Of a stretch of 64,000 nt of DNA, positions 1 through 12,000 are shown one piece after another (within the stretch, counting starts at the first letter, position 1; the number at the start of each line of letters is the position of its first letter). The notes beneath the pieces were generated by a model. It saw only the letters and a program-made list of their open reading frames with translations. It was not told the origin of the DNA and ran no database searches. The position numbers and the translations under genes were made by a program. The stretch is from Euglena gracilis (taxonomy: Eukaryota > Euglenida > Euglenophyceae > Euglenales), in contig CP154954.1 in assembly GCA_039621445.1 (NCBI GenBank), positions 11,402,716 through 11,466,715 on the forward strand, written 5' to 3'.

Positions 1-50
1 AAAATTGGCAGCGGTGACGTCGAGTGTGCGTGCAGACAATTCCACGGGGG

Positions 51-3000
51 TCACCGCTGCTTGTTCTCTCCGCCGAGGCTCTCCATGAAATTGAAGCTGG
101 ACATGCTGCCCGTGGCCGCGTGGGCGAAATTGAGGAACGCCGTGGGGACCTGGAGAGAGCGCCGCAGGGGGGCGAGCAGGGCTGGACGGGAAAGCCTGGT
201 GGAGGGGGGGGGTCGGACCCCCACCCACCACCCATGGGGTTGTGGGGATTTTCGTACAGCCTTGGGGAGGAAGAAGGACGGGGGGTGTCAGTCTAAATGG
301 GGGGCTACTTTTTCCCCCAAGGTCCATTTTGTAACATATTCCATTTGGATGAAATGGGCATTCAGCTTGGGGCTTCCTCTCCAAATGTGAAACCCCTGCG
401 GGTCGTGAAATGCCGCCCAACATGAAGCTGGGAGGGTGGGTGGAAGATCGGTGCGTCGACCTTCTCGCCGAAGAAGAACTTGGTGTTGTTGCCGAGGCTC
501 TGTGCGAACGCCTGGATGAGGGACCACTGCATGAACTCCGGCGTTAGGCGCTTCTGGCCCCAGGGCCCACCCTCGCTGGCGATGCACCGCCTGGCATCGG
601 CTGGCATCGAGCCCCCTCCCCCCCGGGCAATTGCGGAAAATTGCGGAAATTGTTGAAAAATTGCGGAATCTGCGGAAAATTGCGAAAATTGCGGAAAATT
701 GGGGAAATGGCGGAAAATTGTGGAAATTGCGGAAAAACTGCGGAATTTGCGGAAAATTGCGGAAATTGCGGAAAATTGTGGAAAATCGATATCCACCCTC
801 CCCCCCTACCCCTCCCTGCCCCCTACCCCCCGTCTTGCCCCAAGGCCTCCCCAATCACAAAACCGGTTGTTATGGCCTATTCCTGCTCCCCCCAAGCCCA
901 ATGAACACGAAATGGCAATCTAGACGGTACGGACGGGGAACGTTCATGGGGCATGGGGCCCACTTACAACTGAATTGCTGCAACAGACAACAATCTAGAC
1001 GGTCCGGACGCCCCCGGGTTCATTGGACATGGGGGGGGGGGGCGCAATCCTGCCGTGATTTCCATGCATTTCATTCAGCTCCCCCAGCAGCCACACCGGT
1101 AATTAACAGGAAAGCTTTGACCTCGGAAGATTCAGGGGGAAGAAAGAGCAAAAGACGGTGGGGATGGGACCGTCAACAGCTTTGCAGCACAGGTCGCTAA
1201 AATGACGGCGACCCCAACTTCTGAGAAATGGTTCTGGTTCTGAGAAGCGGAGGTCTCTCAAGTGTCGAACGCTCCCATCCCGCCCCCACAGTGATTGGAT
1301 GGGCACCAGACCCGACGCCGAGCCACTGCTCCCAGGGCCAAACGGTGCGCCGGTGCGCTTTACGAGTACTTGGCCGAGGCGATCGCCACCACCCGTGTGG
1401 CAACGACCCAGCCCCTCAAACCGGGTGAACAGCCCAGACCCATGACTGACGCTGGGGGGAGGGTGGGGGAAAACAGAACATGGGACCTCAAAAAACGCGA
1501 TGCAAAAACGCGCAGCTAAATGCAAATAAACACACAAATATGCAAAAAATTGCAAAATTTGCCAAATCAAAAAACCCACAAAAAATGCAAAAAAAATGCG
1601 TCCCCCCCCCCTGCTGGGGGGGGCGGCCCTGGCCGGAACGTCGCGGCCTCCGTCTCCGCAGTGTAGCGGCGGGCGTCGGCCTCTGCGCGCTGCCTCACCT
1701 GCAAGATGTCGCTCCCCGGCAGAGGCCATTTTGGATCCGGGGGGGGGGCCTGGGCTGTCCGGGAATTTCGGGTGGGGGGGACCACCCTCCCACCACAGCA
1801 CCATGTCTGGAAAAATTCCTCTGGCGCTGAAAAAACATGTTGACCCAAGTATTGACACCTCCGGCAAAGAACCCCCTTTTTGGCAAAAATGCCCCCCCCC
1901 CCCCCCGGAGTCGGTATACCGCCACCAGGCCCCGAAAACTTGAACAAAGAACCCCCCCCCCCGACTGAGTCCCTGGAAGAACCCTTCAATCATCAGCGCC
2001 CATCCCCCAAGAGCGCCGCCCAACGACCCCCGGGGAAGGGTGGTGAGCTCAGAGGCTGGGAAATACGGGCTGCCTGGGCAGAGCCCCGGCTGACGAGTCG
2101 CAGGTGGCGAAGGTGGGCGAGTCGAGGAGGCTAGACAGCCGCCAGCCGACGGCCCACTCTAATGTACCAACGGGCCACATCCACCGACTGTTAGCTCCCC
2201 CTCCAATACACAAATTCATTTTTTCTCAAACCACTGGACTGGGGCACAATGTGAGACTGGGGCGGAAATGGGGTCCAACTGGCCTGAAAATAACCAAAAA
2301 TGCAAAAAAAAACATGCAAATTTATTGTATCAACCACCAATTTGAGTTTCGGAGTCAGGGGGGTTTGGCACTTTCCAGAACAAAAAAAACTCTATTTCTA
2401 TCTGGCTGCACGTCGGGCGCTTGGACAGAAATTAAACTACATCAATAAAGTCCCGCAACCCCCAACGGGTTTTCTTTAAGACTTTGGTGGGGGGGGGTCC
2501 CATGGGTCGGCTGAAAAAAAGGTGCTGGCCGGGAAAAAGGTCCTGGGCTGGACCGCCCCCCTTAGGGGGGAGGGGGGTCGAGGGGGAGGTTTGGCCCGCT
2601 AGCAGCTGAACTGGCCGGGTACCCCCAAAATAGGCAAAAGAGCCCGAAGCCCCCAGCTTGACACTTTTTAAACGAAGGTTTGCAGGTGAACACCCCCAAA
2701 CCACTCAAAAATGCCGTTCATAATGGCCGTTTTTGACCCCTTTTCAAGAAACGTCGGCGCAAAGCTGCGAAAATTTTTCTGGTCCAGCCCGGCTTTGCCA
2801 GGCTGGCCGAAACTTTCAGCTGACCCTGGGGGGGGGGGGCTGTAAACCCCCCACTTATAAACCCCCTGGGGTTTATACGATCCGGTTTGGTTGGCCGGCC
2901 GAAGGGGGGGGTTTATAGGTCCCGGAATTGTTGGTGAAAATCCGACCCCCCCAAAATGACCCCGAAAACCCCCGAAATTGGCAATTTTTGGCAAATTTGG

Positions 3001-6000
3001 ACAAAAATGGCATTTTGAAGATGATCGGTCTCAAAAAATTGCCAAAAAATCAGTTTTTGGGTGGTCTGCGGCCAAAAAAATCGTCCCCGGTGGCTTCCAT
3101 TTTTCTTCCCCAGGGGGGGGGGGGGGTTATAAGTCCCGGTTTGGTTGGTCGGCCCGAGGGGGGGGTTTATAGGCGGGGGGGGGTTTATAAGTGGGGGGGG
3201 TTAGCCCAGCTGGGAGCTGTTGGCTGGGAAAACAAGGTGTTGGCTGGCTGGCCTCCCTGGGGGGGGTCCCCTCCAACTCGAACATAATCCCTGCCCCCCC
3301 CCCCCCGCGGTTTGATGGACGCTCACAGGTCATCAACCTTCAAAAAAGACTCTGCTCTCCAGCTGCGTGCGGTTCAGCGCCGCGCGCTTCTCCGCGAGCT
3401 GCATCTCCTGCGTGATGCGCGACACCGTGGCCGCCCGGTTCGCCTGTGCCTCCTGTGTGAGATGGGGGAGGGTGTGGTCGTGCAGTGCCACACTTTGGGG
3501 GGGGGGGGGCAATGCACCCCGTGTCACTGAGCCCAAAGCACCAGAGGGTTGCAAAAAATAACGAAAACTATTCCAAAACAGCAGGTGCATATTTGGCACA
3601 ATTTCATTAACAAACCTGGAACAAGAACCCTTGAATCAAGTCCAAAGCTCCGTCAGGATAAAAAAAAAAACGTGAAACCCCACAACTTGGAAGAATTCCC
3701 CATAATCTTATATCAAATTTTCGATTCACACCTCACCCAGCTGGTCAAACATCTTTCCACCAAAGCACAGCACAAGAAAAACATTGAAGAACATTGACTT
3801 AACACAGCACTCCCCCCCCCAAAACGTTTTATTCTGGAATGGGACTGAAAACCCTCGGGTTTATATATTTGGGTGGTTTACATTTGGGTGGATAAATCAA
3901 ACTTTCTGAGACAAAAACTAACACAAAATCCTTGGTCGATAAATGGGGATAATACAACACGATATGCGGAGATAACACTCATTCATTGAATGTTGAAGGT
4001 GCTAAATAGCATGTGCACAAAATGCAATCCGAGAAGCACGAGTTTTCGCACATGCAAATTGTTCTGATATGTTTCGTGTCAGTAATCTTTACATCACTCT
4101 TCTTGGGTTGCTTTGATTGATGTGTGGTATGATGGTCATGTCACAATCAAAAAAAACCCACGAAGAAGAATATTGCATGGGGTGCAAGGTTGATTTGTTT
4201 CATGTTAAAAGAGTTGAGGGTCTAAAAGTGGAGGATCTCCCACAGACTTGTGCTGATAACCATTTCATTCTGATTCTTAATTATTTGTGATTATTTGTGA
4301 TTATTCGTGACATTTCCTTAGACATAATACAATGTGCGACATTTTGTGGCATTTTTGCAGGGTTTTTGTGGGCATTTTTGTGAATATTGTGAACGTTGCG
4401 AACCTTTTCATTGAATTTTGAAAAACCTTGCACAAAATTCGGTTTCTGAATTTGCTTTTTATAACCATTAAAGAGGTGGCTGTTTCCGTCAAGCCAGGCC
4501 GCCCCACCTGCTGCTCCGTGACGGACCGCTCCTTGATAAGGGACACCTGCGCCCAGGGCTGTCCGGGTGAGCCTGGTGGGGGTCGGCACAGGGAATTCAA
4601 TGAGTGGGGGGGAGGGGTGGGGGGTGGGCCAAACTCTCACTGCCTCCATACATAAGGTTTTCCGGCGCGAGGCGCCAATTTCTTTTTGGTGCTGAAAAAA
4701 AAGCCAAAAATTGCGTTTTCTTGGACTTTCTTTTCAAAAAAAAATTGGCCAAAATATACACCCAACAATTACCTTCCCTGGCGTGAAGCGCTGGATAAAA
4801 TCCTTTTTTGGTTCCGAGGGGGGGATCCTGGACCCCCCTCGGGTCTTGAGGGGGGGGGGGTAGTCTCAACTCCCTCTCCTTCTCGCGCAAATCCAACGTT
4901 CACTCAATACCCTGCCGCCCCAACTCCCCAGCCTGGGACGTGCGGGGGGGGGGTCGGAACCGACCCTCACCCAACACGTTGAGGGGGGGGTTTCCGGGGT
5001 CCCGCGCCGCCCTGCCCGCGCCTCCTTCTCCGCGTTGATCTTCGCGATCTCCGCCTCCTTCTCCGCGCGGATGCGCTCCTGGATGCGCAGCGTCTCCTCC
5101 TTCTTCATCACCACCTCCTGGTCCCCGGCAGCCCCGAACGAGGTTGTGGCCCCAATTGCAACAGGCAACCACACCAGGGGTTTTTTTTAAGACCGGGGGG
5201 GGGGGGAGGGGGGACCGGGGGACCCACAAAAAATGGCCGAAAATCGCGAAAAGTGCTAAAAATAGAATTTTTTCGGCGCCTGCGGCGCCGAAAAGTATAT
5301 CCCACCCCCCGGGGGGGAGGGGGGGGCTCGGCCGGACCCATCCACCCAACCCCCGCCTCCCCCCCTCCGGGGGTCCAAATTTAAAAAAATCCCTGAACCA
5401 CACCCCGTTGGTCTGCTGTTTTGGGGGGATGCCAAGTGTTGATTGTGTGTTCATGGGGAGGGGTCGGTGCCTGCCTGGTTGCGGACGGGCATATTGTGGG
5501 AGCCCGCAACCAGGGCTCGCACAATAAAAAAAATATACTTATTTTATATATTTATGTATTTTATATGTATTATATAAAACATAATTGATGCCACCAACCT
5601 GGCCGTTTCCCATTTGAACATTTCATCTATAAAAATAGAATAATCAGGTAAAACAAATATGTTGATTTGTTGGTGACTAAACGCCCTCCGTCTGGTACCA
5701 TGCATACCTCCCGAAATAACTTTGCAGTGTCCTACAACTGTGCATGTCCAAGTGACTTTGAAGGGGGAATCCCCAAAAAGATCCGTCAAAATAACTTCTA
5801 TTCACAAAGGAAAAAACATAAAAAAATACATCGTTCTGGAAAATCAGGCAGCTGTAAGCACAAAAAATCGTCCAAAATGCCATAATGTTCTATTGGCCGA
5901 TGGACAGAAGCATTAAATTATGCACAATCATCAACAAAAAAATAATATTTAACAAATTCTCCTTGGGAAAATGGAAATTCCACCACTGGTTTTAGGTACC

Positions 6001-9000
6001 ACCCAAATGCCTTTGCAGGGGATGAGGGCAAAAAAGATCGGTCCACTAACTTTGGGGGCAAATTATTCGGGGGGAGGGTTTAAACTGGAAACAGGGCGAT
6101 GCAAAATTAAAGAAATGGGGGAAAAAACTGACAAACACAAAAAATTGAATAGGAAATACGCCTTTCTTCACGTGATTCTGACGGTGTGACAGACGCTAAA
6201 AGGTGGGCATGGGAAAAAAGATGCGTTCCAGGCAGGATTTGCTGCGCCACCAGCAGGCGGGCCTTGTTCTTCTCCACCTCCTCGTAGTGGTTGCGCACGG
6301 AGTCCGGGATGCGGGGCTTCGTCACCCGGATGGTGATGATGCGGATCCCTGCGGCCATCCCACGGAGATAATTTCAGAAACTCTTCAATTTCATTTAATT
6401 TCATTCAATTTCATTCAATTTCATTGAATTTCACTTAATTTCATTGTTTCATTTTATTTAAGCAACAGCTAAACCCCCCAAACATAAGACCCCCCCCCCC
6501 CTTGGGCCGATCGAGCAAAAATCAAAAAAATATGACCCCCCAAAATAAGGCCCCCCTGGAGGTTTCCAGCACCGGACCCAAAAATAAGACCCGGGTCTTA
6601 TTTTTGGGGGGTTTATGCGCATGCATTTGGATAAAACGGAGCAAATGAAAAAAAAAACACACAGCGTCACCCTCCACAGTAAAATGCAGAATGAATCATT
6701 TTTGTTGAGATTTTTGTTGGATGTGTGTGCCGCCATGTGTCATGGGACGAGAGACAGAATACTGCACTCTCTACTCTCTGAAAGGGAAAAGGTTTGGTTT
6801 GAGGAAGTGAGGGTTAAAATTAAGCTATTGGCAGGAAGGGGGGAAATGCAAACAAGTTTCCATTTATTATTTTTGCATTTTTTTTGGTGTTTTTTTTGCG
6901 TTTGCTGAAACTCAAAATCGAAATTTGTGTTTCGATTTTGCGCCTTTTTGTGCTATTTTGGGTTCCTTTTCCCAGCGAGGTTGGATTTTTTGCTGGGATT
7001 TTTTTCGACTTTTGCTAAATTTCTGTATTTTTGAACTTTTTTGATTACAAAATGCATAATTCTGGAATCAGCAGTTGCATCACCTTATCTACACCACAAT
7101 ATGGTTGCATGAGGAAAAAATCTTCCCTGGAGAAAATGATTTTTTTTCGTAGTTCTCTCCAGCAGGCAAATATACATCCGGGATCCGGGGGAGTTCCTGG
7201 AAGAATTCCCATCCAACGAGCGTTTTTTGTGTTTATTTTCTTTTGTGTCGCATTTTCGAGGGTCCAAGTTGCGTCCCCCCGTTTTTGGGATTGTCAGGCT
7301 TCTGGTACTTGAGTTTGGAGCACACCCGTGCCGTAAGAGTCGCAATCACGTTGCAGAGACTGTGCCAAGGCCTCATCTAACGTCTCAAACTTTTCAATAT
7401 ACACATCGCGCAGGGGGCGGGGCAGTTCTGAATGACCCCCGAGGTGGAGGTGGGGCATGAGGAACGCCGTTGGCCTAATTCCCCCAAGCGGCTCAAACAT
7501 TTATGGCATTTTTTTTGATTTTTTGGCGTTTCTGTTTTTTAATTTAAATCAAAGTTTAATTTTGTGTAAATTGAAAATTTCTAATTTTTCATTTAGTTTT
7601 TCTCTTTATCGGTTTCGAGAGTAACTTTGCCTTTTTTTGAACAGTCTTACAAAACCTCAGTAGATTATTTTTTTTTATATCAGACAGTGCCAAAAATCAT
7701 CTTTTTTGGACTTCTTCCGATTACACAGCAAGCCTCGACTGACAACCGTCTTGTCTCCCCTCCTGGGGGCCTACCAGCAAATAGGGTCCTGCAACCCCCA
7801 GGGGTTATAAGTGGGGGGTCGCTGAGCTCTTATCCCTTTATGGGTAAGAGTGAAGCTTGCCCCTGGGCAAAAGGGGGGTCCAACCCCCCCCCCCCTAGAT
7901 CGAACAATCGTCAAATCGCCGCAATTCACAGGTCCAAGGTCCATAACAAAGGGAAGATAGTGGTTTTTGGCACCTGGTTGTATGACCCTCCTAGTCGGGG
8001 GTTGTAGAAACCTGGTGGGTGGGGCAGGGGGAGGGGCTGGTCATTGAATCTATGGTCTGGACCCCCTCCCCCCGGTCCTAAAAAATATGCTTCCAGCAGA
8101 GAAATAAGAGAATTTACGTACACCTTGCATTTTGCATTTTTTTGGTTTTTTTTGTATGTGGTGAGGTGCTTTGTGGCCTTTCTCCTTCCCCTGCCACAAC
8201 CCCCGACCAGGGGGAGGTCGTAACCAGGTTTTTAATAGTGCTGAGCTCTTAATAAGCGCGCCCCCACCCCTTCATTGACCCCCCCCCCCATATAAACCGG
8301 CGCACTCCGTGGAGCTGTTTGGACTGAAATGCAGGGGTTTTGTGCCTGAAACGGGAGGCCAAGGGGTCAAAAATCGCTCATTTTTGGCTCAAAAACGGGT
8401 TTTCCGGGTCCGGGAGGCCAAAAAACATCGTTTTGGGCAAAAAACTTTTTTCGATTTTTTTCGACTTTTTTGACCCGGTTTTGACCCAAAGTCAATGGGT
8501 TGGCGGCCCAAAACGGGGAGCTGGCGGGTCGAAAAACGCTCGTTTTCGGCTCAAAAACAGTTTTTCCGGGTCCGGGAGGCCAAAAAACATCGTTTTGGGC
8601 AAAAATTTTTTTCGATTTTTTTTCGACTTTTTTGACCCGGTTTTGACCCAAAGTCAACGACGGGTTGGCGGCCCAAAACGGGGAGCCGGCGGGTCGAAAA
8701 ACGCTCGTTTTCGGCTCAAAAACAATTTTTCCGGGTCCGGGAGGCCAAAAAACATCGTTTGGGGCAAAAAATTTTTTTCGACTTTTTTCGACTTTTTTGG
8801 CCGAAAACGGCTAAGTCAAACAGTGGAAAATGTGTACAAAATGGCCTAAAATGGCCTAAAATGGCCAAAAAACGCCCGTATATCGGGCTAAGCGGGGAGT
8901 TGCGGGGAACCCATAATCCCAGTAGATAGAGCGTCCCAAGGGCTTCAATTTAGCTCTCTGGACATTTCTTTTGATTTTGCATCATTTTCGAGAAATTTTG

Positions 9001-12000
9001 AAAACATTGGTTTTTTGACCCCCCCCCACCCCCCGAAAACAGCCAAGTCGAACAGTGGGAAAAGTGTACAAAATGGCCATCCGGGCCGAAATCGGCCGTA
9101 TCTCGGGCAGGGCGGGGAGTTGCGGGGAAATCAAAATACTGGTAGATGGGGCGTTCCAAGGGCTCCAAATTAGGTCTCCGGACATTTCCTTTGATTTTGC
9201 TTCATTTTGGAGATATTTTGAAAATTGACATTTTTTGGCCGAAATGGCAGAGTCCAAAGGGGGGGGGGGCTTACCCAGGGGGGGGGGGCGGGTAAATCCT
9301 ACCCAGTTTGGACCCCTTCGCGCGTGAATAACTCGGGCCTGGCGGGGAGTTGGGGGTCAAACCCAGGTGATTCGGAAACTAGGAATCCAGTCGCTCGCGA
9401 CTGAAAAAAAAAAATCCGGGAACCGGGCCGGGATCATGGTGATAATCCGTCGGTTCCCGAGGTGGCCCCGACCCGGGGGGGGGGGGGGGGGGGGGGGGGG
9501 GAGGGGGGGGTCGAGGGGGGGGTTTCGCCGGTGGTAAGCTTCGCTCTTACCCATAAAGGGATAAGAGCTCAGCGACCCCCCCAAATTTCACCCCCCCCCT
9601 CGGGGGCCAATTTCCAGCGCCCAAATACCACACCCTCCTGTTTTCCTTTGGCTTTCCGTGTAAAAATAACACCCCCCCTCCCCGGGGCCCCAGTTCGGGT
9701 GCCCAAATAACGCACCGGGGGGGCTCCCCTGAACTGCAACCCCCGACCGGGGGTGGATCCCCAGGGGAGGTTGTGGGTGGGTGGGTCGGTCTTCAAAAAA
9801 AGAAAAAGTGTCCCTTGCCCACCGACCATCCCTAAAAGCCGACCACCCACCCACCCATGCACACAAAACCCACCAAAATCGCCCGGAAGCCCTCCAAAAC
9901 TGTTTTCCAGCCTGGCCTTTCGCACCCCATGGGAGGTCCAGCGGCCCAACCCACCCACCCAATCTCGAAAACCCACCCATCCACCCCTCGGGAGCCCCTC
10001 GGGAGGGTGTGTTTCTGGTAGAATAGCAACTTCCCTGTGCTTTAGAAAACTTGCGAGGCTAATCAAATCATTTTTTTGGGGAATATTTCTGACGCAAAAA
10101 AGCATACAATTAGGCGAAAAAAACATTATTATGATGATAAAATATTTACCAAGCCGCGGACACCCCCCACAGCCCCCACCACACTTCCTGCGATCAGAAT
10201 TGCCCCGGACAGGAGTGCTTCGAGCAGAACTGGTTGATCTCGTGGTGGATCTTGTCGAAGATCCGCACCAGGCATCGTTTTTAAAAAACGAAGGGGGGCT
10301 TTGCAGTCATCCCCGGCAATTGGATCTCGGCTGGGTCCCCAGCGACTTTACCGCAACGTGCATTTCCCATTCTCAAGACCTTGCCGTGCAACCCCCCACA
10401 AACCCCCAACATGGGGTTTGGGGGGGGGGGTTGTGTGGAGGGGGGTGTACGGGAATCCCCCAAAATCCCACGGATGGCGGGTCGATCACCCCCCACCCCC
10501 ATCCTGGTAGGGGGTCCGTGCGGGGTTTCGAGGTGATCAAATTGATTCATCACATTTTTCCTTTGGCGCCGAAATAATTTTTCGATGCGTGCTGTGGTGG
10601 GTGGGGGGTCAACGCCCCCTGCCTGCCGTTCAGTCCTGGGGGGGGGGGGGGCTGTGGCTTCCTTTAAAAGAGGCCTCGCCCACACTCGGTCGTAGTCCAC
10701 TCCGTACAGGCGGATCGTGTTCAGCGCGTTGGTTTTGTTCAGCAGGTTGACCACCTCAATCTGAGGGACATGTGCACTTTTTTTTTTTGGTGGGGAGGCG
10801 CTGCCGAAATTTCCTTTGGCGCCATGAACCCTCTGGAAAAACCAGTCAGTCACTTTACCCCCCGGGGGGGGGGTCGGCCACTTAGGAAAATCAGGCACTT
10901 TTTGGCCTTTCAAGGCCATTTTTGGCCAAAATTTTCTCTGGCGCCTTCGGCGCTGGTTGGCCACTCAGCCACTTTTGGGTGATTTCTGGCCTACCCCACC
11001 CCCGGGGGGAGGGGGGTCACGGCCAAAAAACCAGTCAGTCACTCTGAAAAAACCGGTCAGTCACCTCCGGGGGGGGGAGGTGGGTGGGACAGGTGTTAAG
11101 CAATGGTCCGATGGAGACCCGGGGGCTGACCATTTTTTTGGGGGGGTTTCGTTCTGGAGAAGAAATGCTGCCTTGGGAACCAGACAACGCCGTCAAAACG
11201 AGACGCGGTTGCAGCACAAAATCAAAAAAAACAGGGTGTTAAGAATGCAAAATCATTTTTTTAAATTTTTTTTAAAATGATTTTATTTATTTATTTATTT
11301 GGGAGGAACTGGCCGATGAAAATATATTTCCATTGAAAAAAAGATTGCTGGAAATGTCCAAAGGAAAAATTAAGTATTCCTTGCAAAATTTGTGGTCTGG
11401 CTTCCCTCCGTTTCATATTTGAGCGGGATGTTTAGACCCCAAGGGGGTTATATACGGGTGGTAAAACTTCCGCGACCAAAAGAGCATATGTTTCCCAAAA
11501 CAATTTTGACCGTATCTTGCCGAAATTCCAATATTTTCAAGATTTTTTGTTGGTCACCGTCTTTGGGACCAAAAATGTCAAATTCATTACCCAAACTGCC
11601 GCAAAATGATACATTTTAGGGGTTTTCCCCATCTCACGCCGCTCGCATGGTGCCTGTCATGCTTCCCCATATTGCATTTGGAGGATATTACATTTGGTTG
11701 TCAAATCACATTTCCCAGGGGTTTTCCAGGGGTTTCCCAGAGTTTTTATATCCTTGGGTGGTTGTATTTGGGGGGCATTTTCCACATTACGTAGCAGAAA
11801 AGGTAAATATAATTTTCTTTTTTCTTGAAAAAAAGTTTCCACAGCGATGATACATGGACCTAAATTTGCGTATACTTGCGGCACGGCCACGACAACGAGT
11901 GATCCATCATAAATGACAAATAAACGGAAGAAGATGCTACTGGTGACAAACATAAAACATATTGAAAGTGGCGGTGGGCATTTTCATATGAATTGATGCA

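Larger units (their letters stand above)
7815..9587. repeat. Region bounded by about 45-bp inverted repeats and holding two tandem arrays
   Basis: GGGGTCGCTGAGCTCTTATC and the following CCTTTATGGGTAAGAG at 7815-7858 recur in reverse complement at 9536-9587. Between them lie the arrays at 8390-8820 and 8870-9380 and a long G tract (9477-9502). No transposase frame is visible. It may be a composite or foldback element inside erlin intron 5. Confidence 0.7.

Noticed and set aside
5124-6238. U12-type AT-AC intron in erlin intron 7
   Set aside because: The ends ATCC...GGGGAC suggested AT-AC, but there is no ATATCCTT donor or U12 branch site. The nonconventional model also gives the exact family spacing.
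8340-8849. 169-residue plus-strand frame
   Set aside because: It is the translation of the 162-165-bp tandem array; both strands are open for the same reason.
10263-10679. GT-TG intron (mutated AG) in erlin intron 4
   Set aside because: Moving the borders to TGG|GCGAGG ... GTGCGG|ATC gives YDRVWIFDKIHH, the exact plant-like spacing, and follows the CTG+5 rule.
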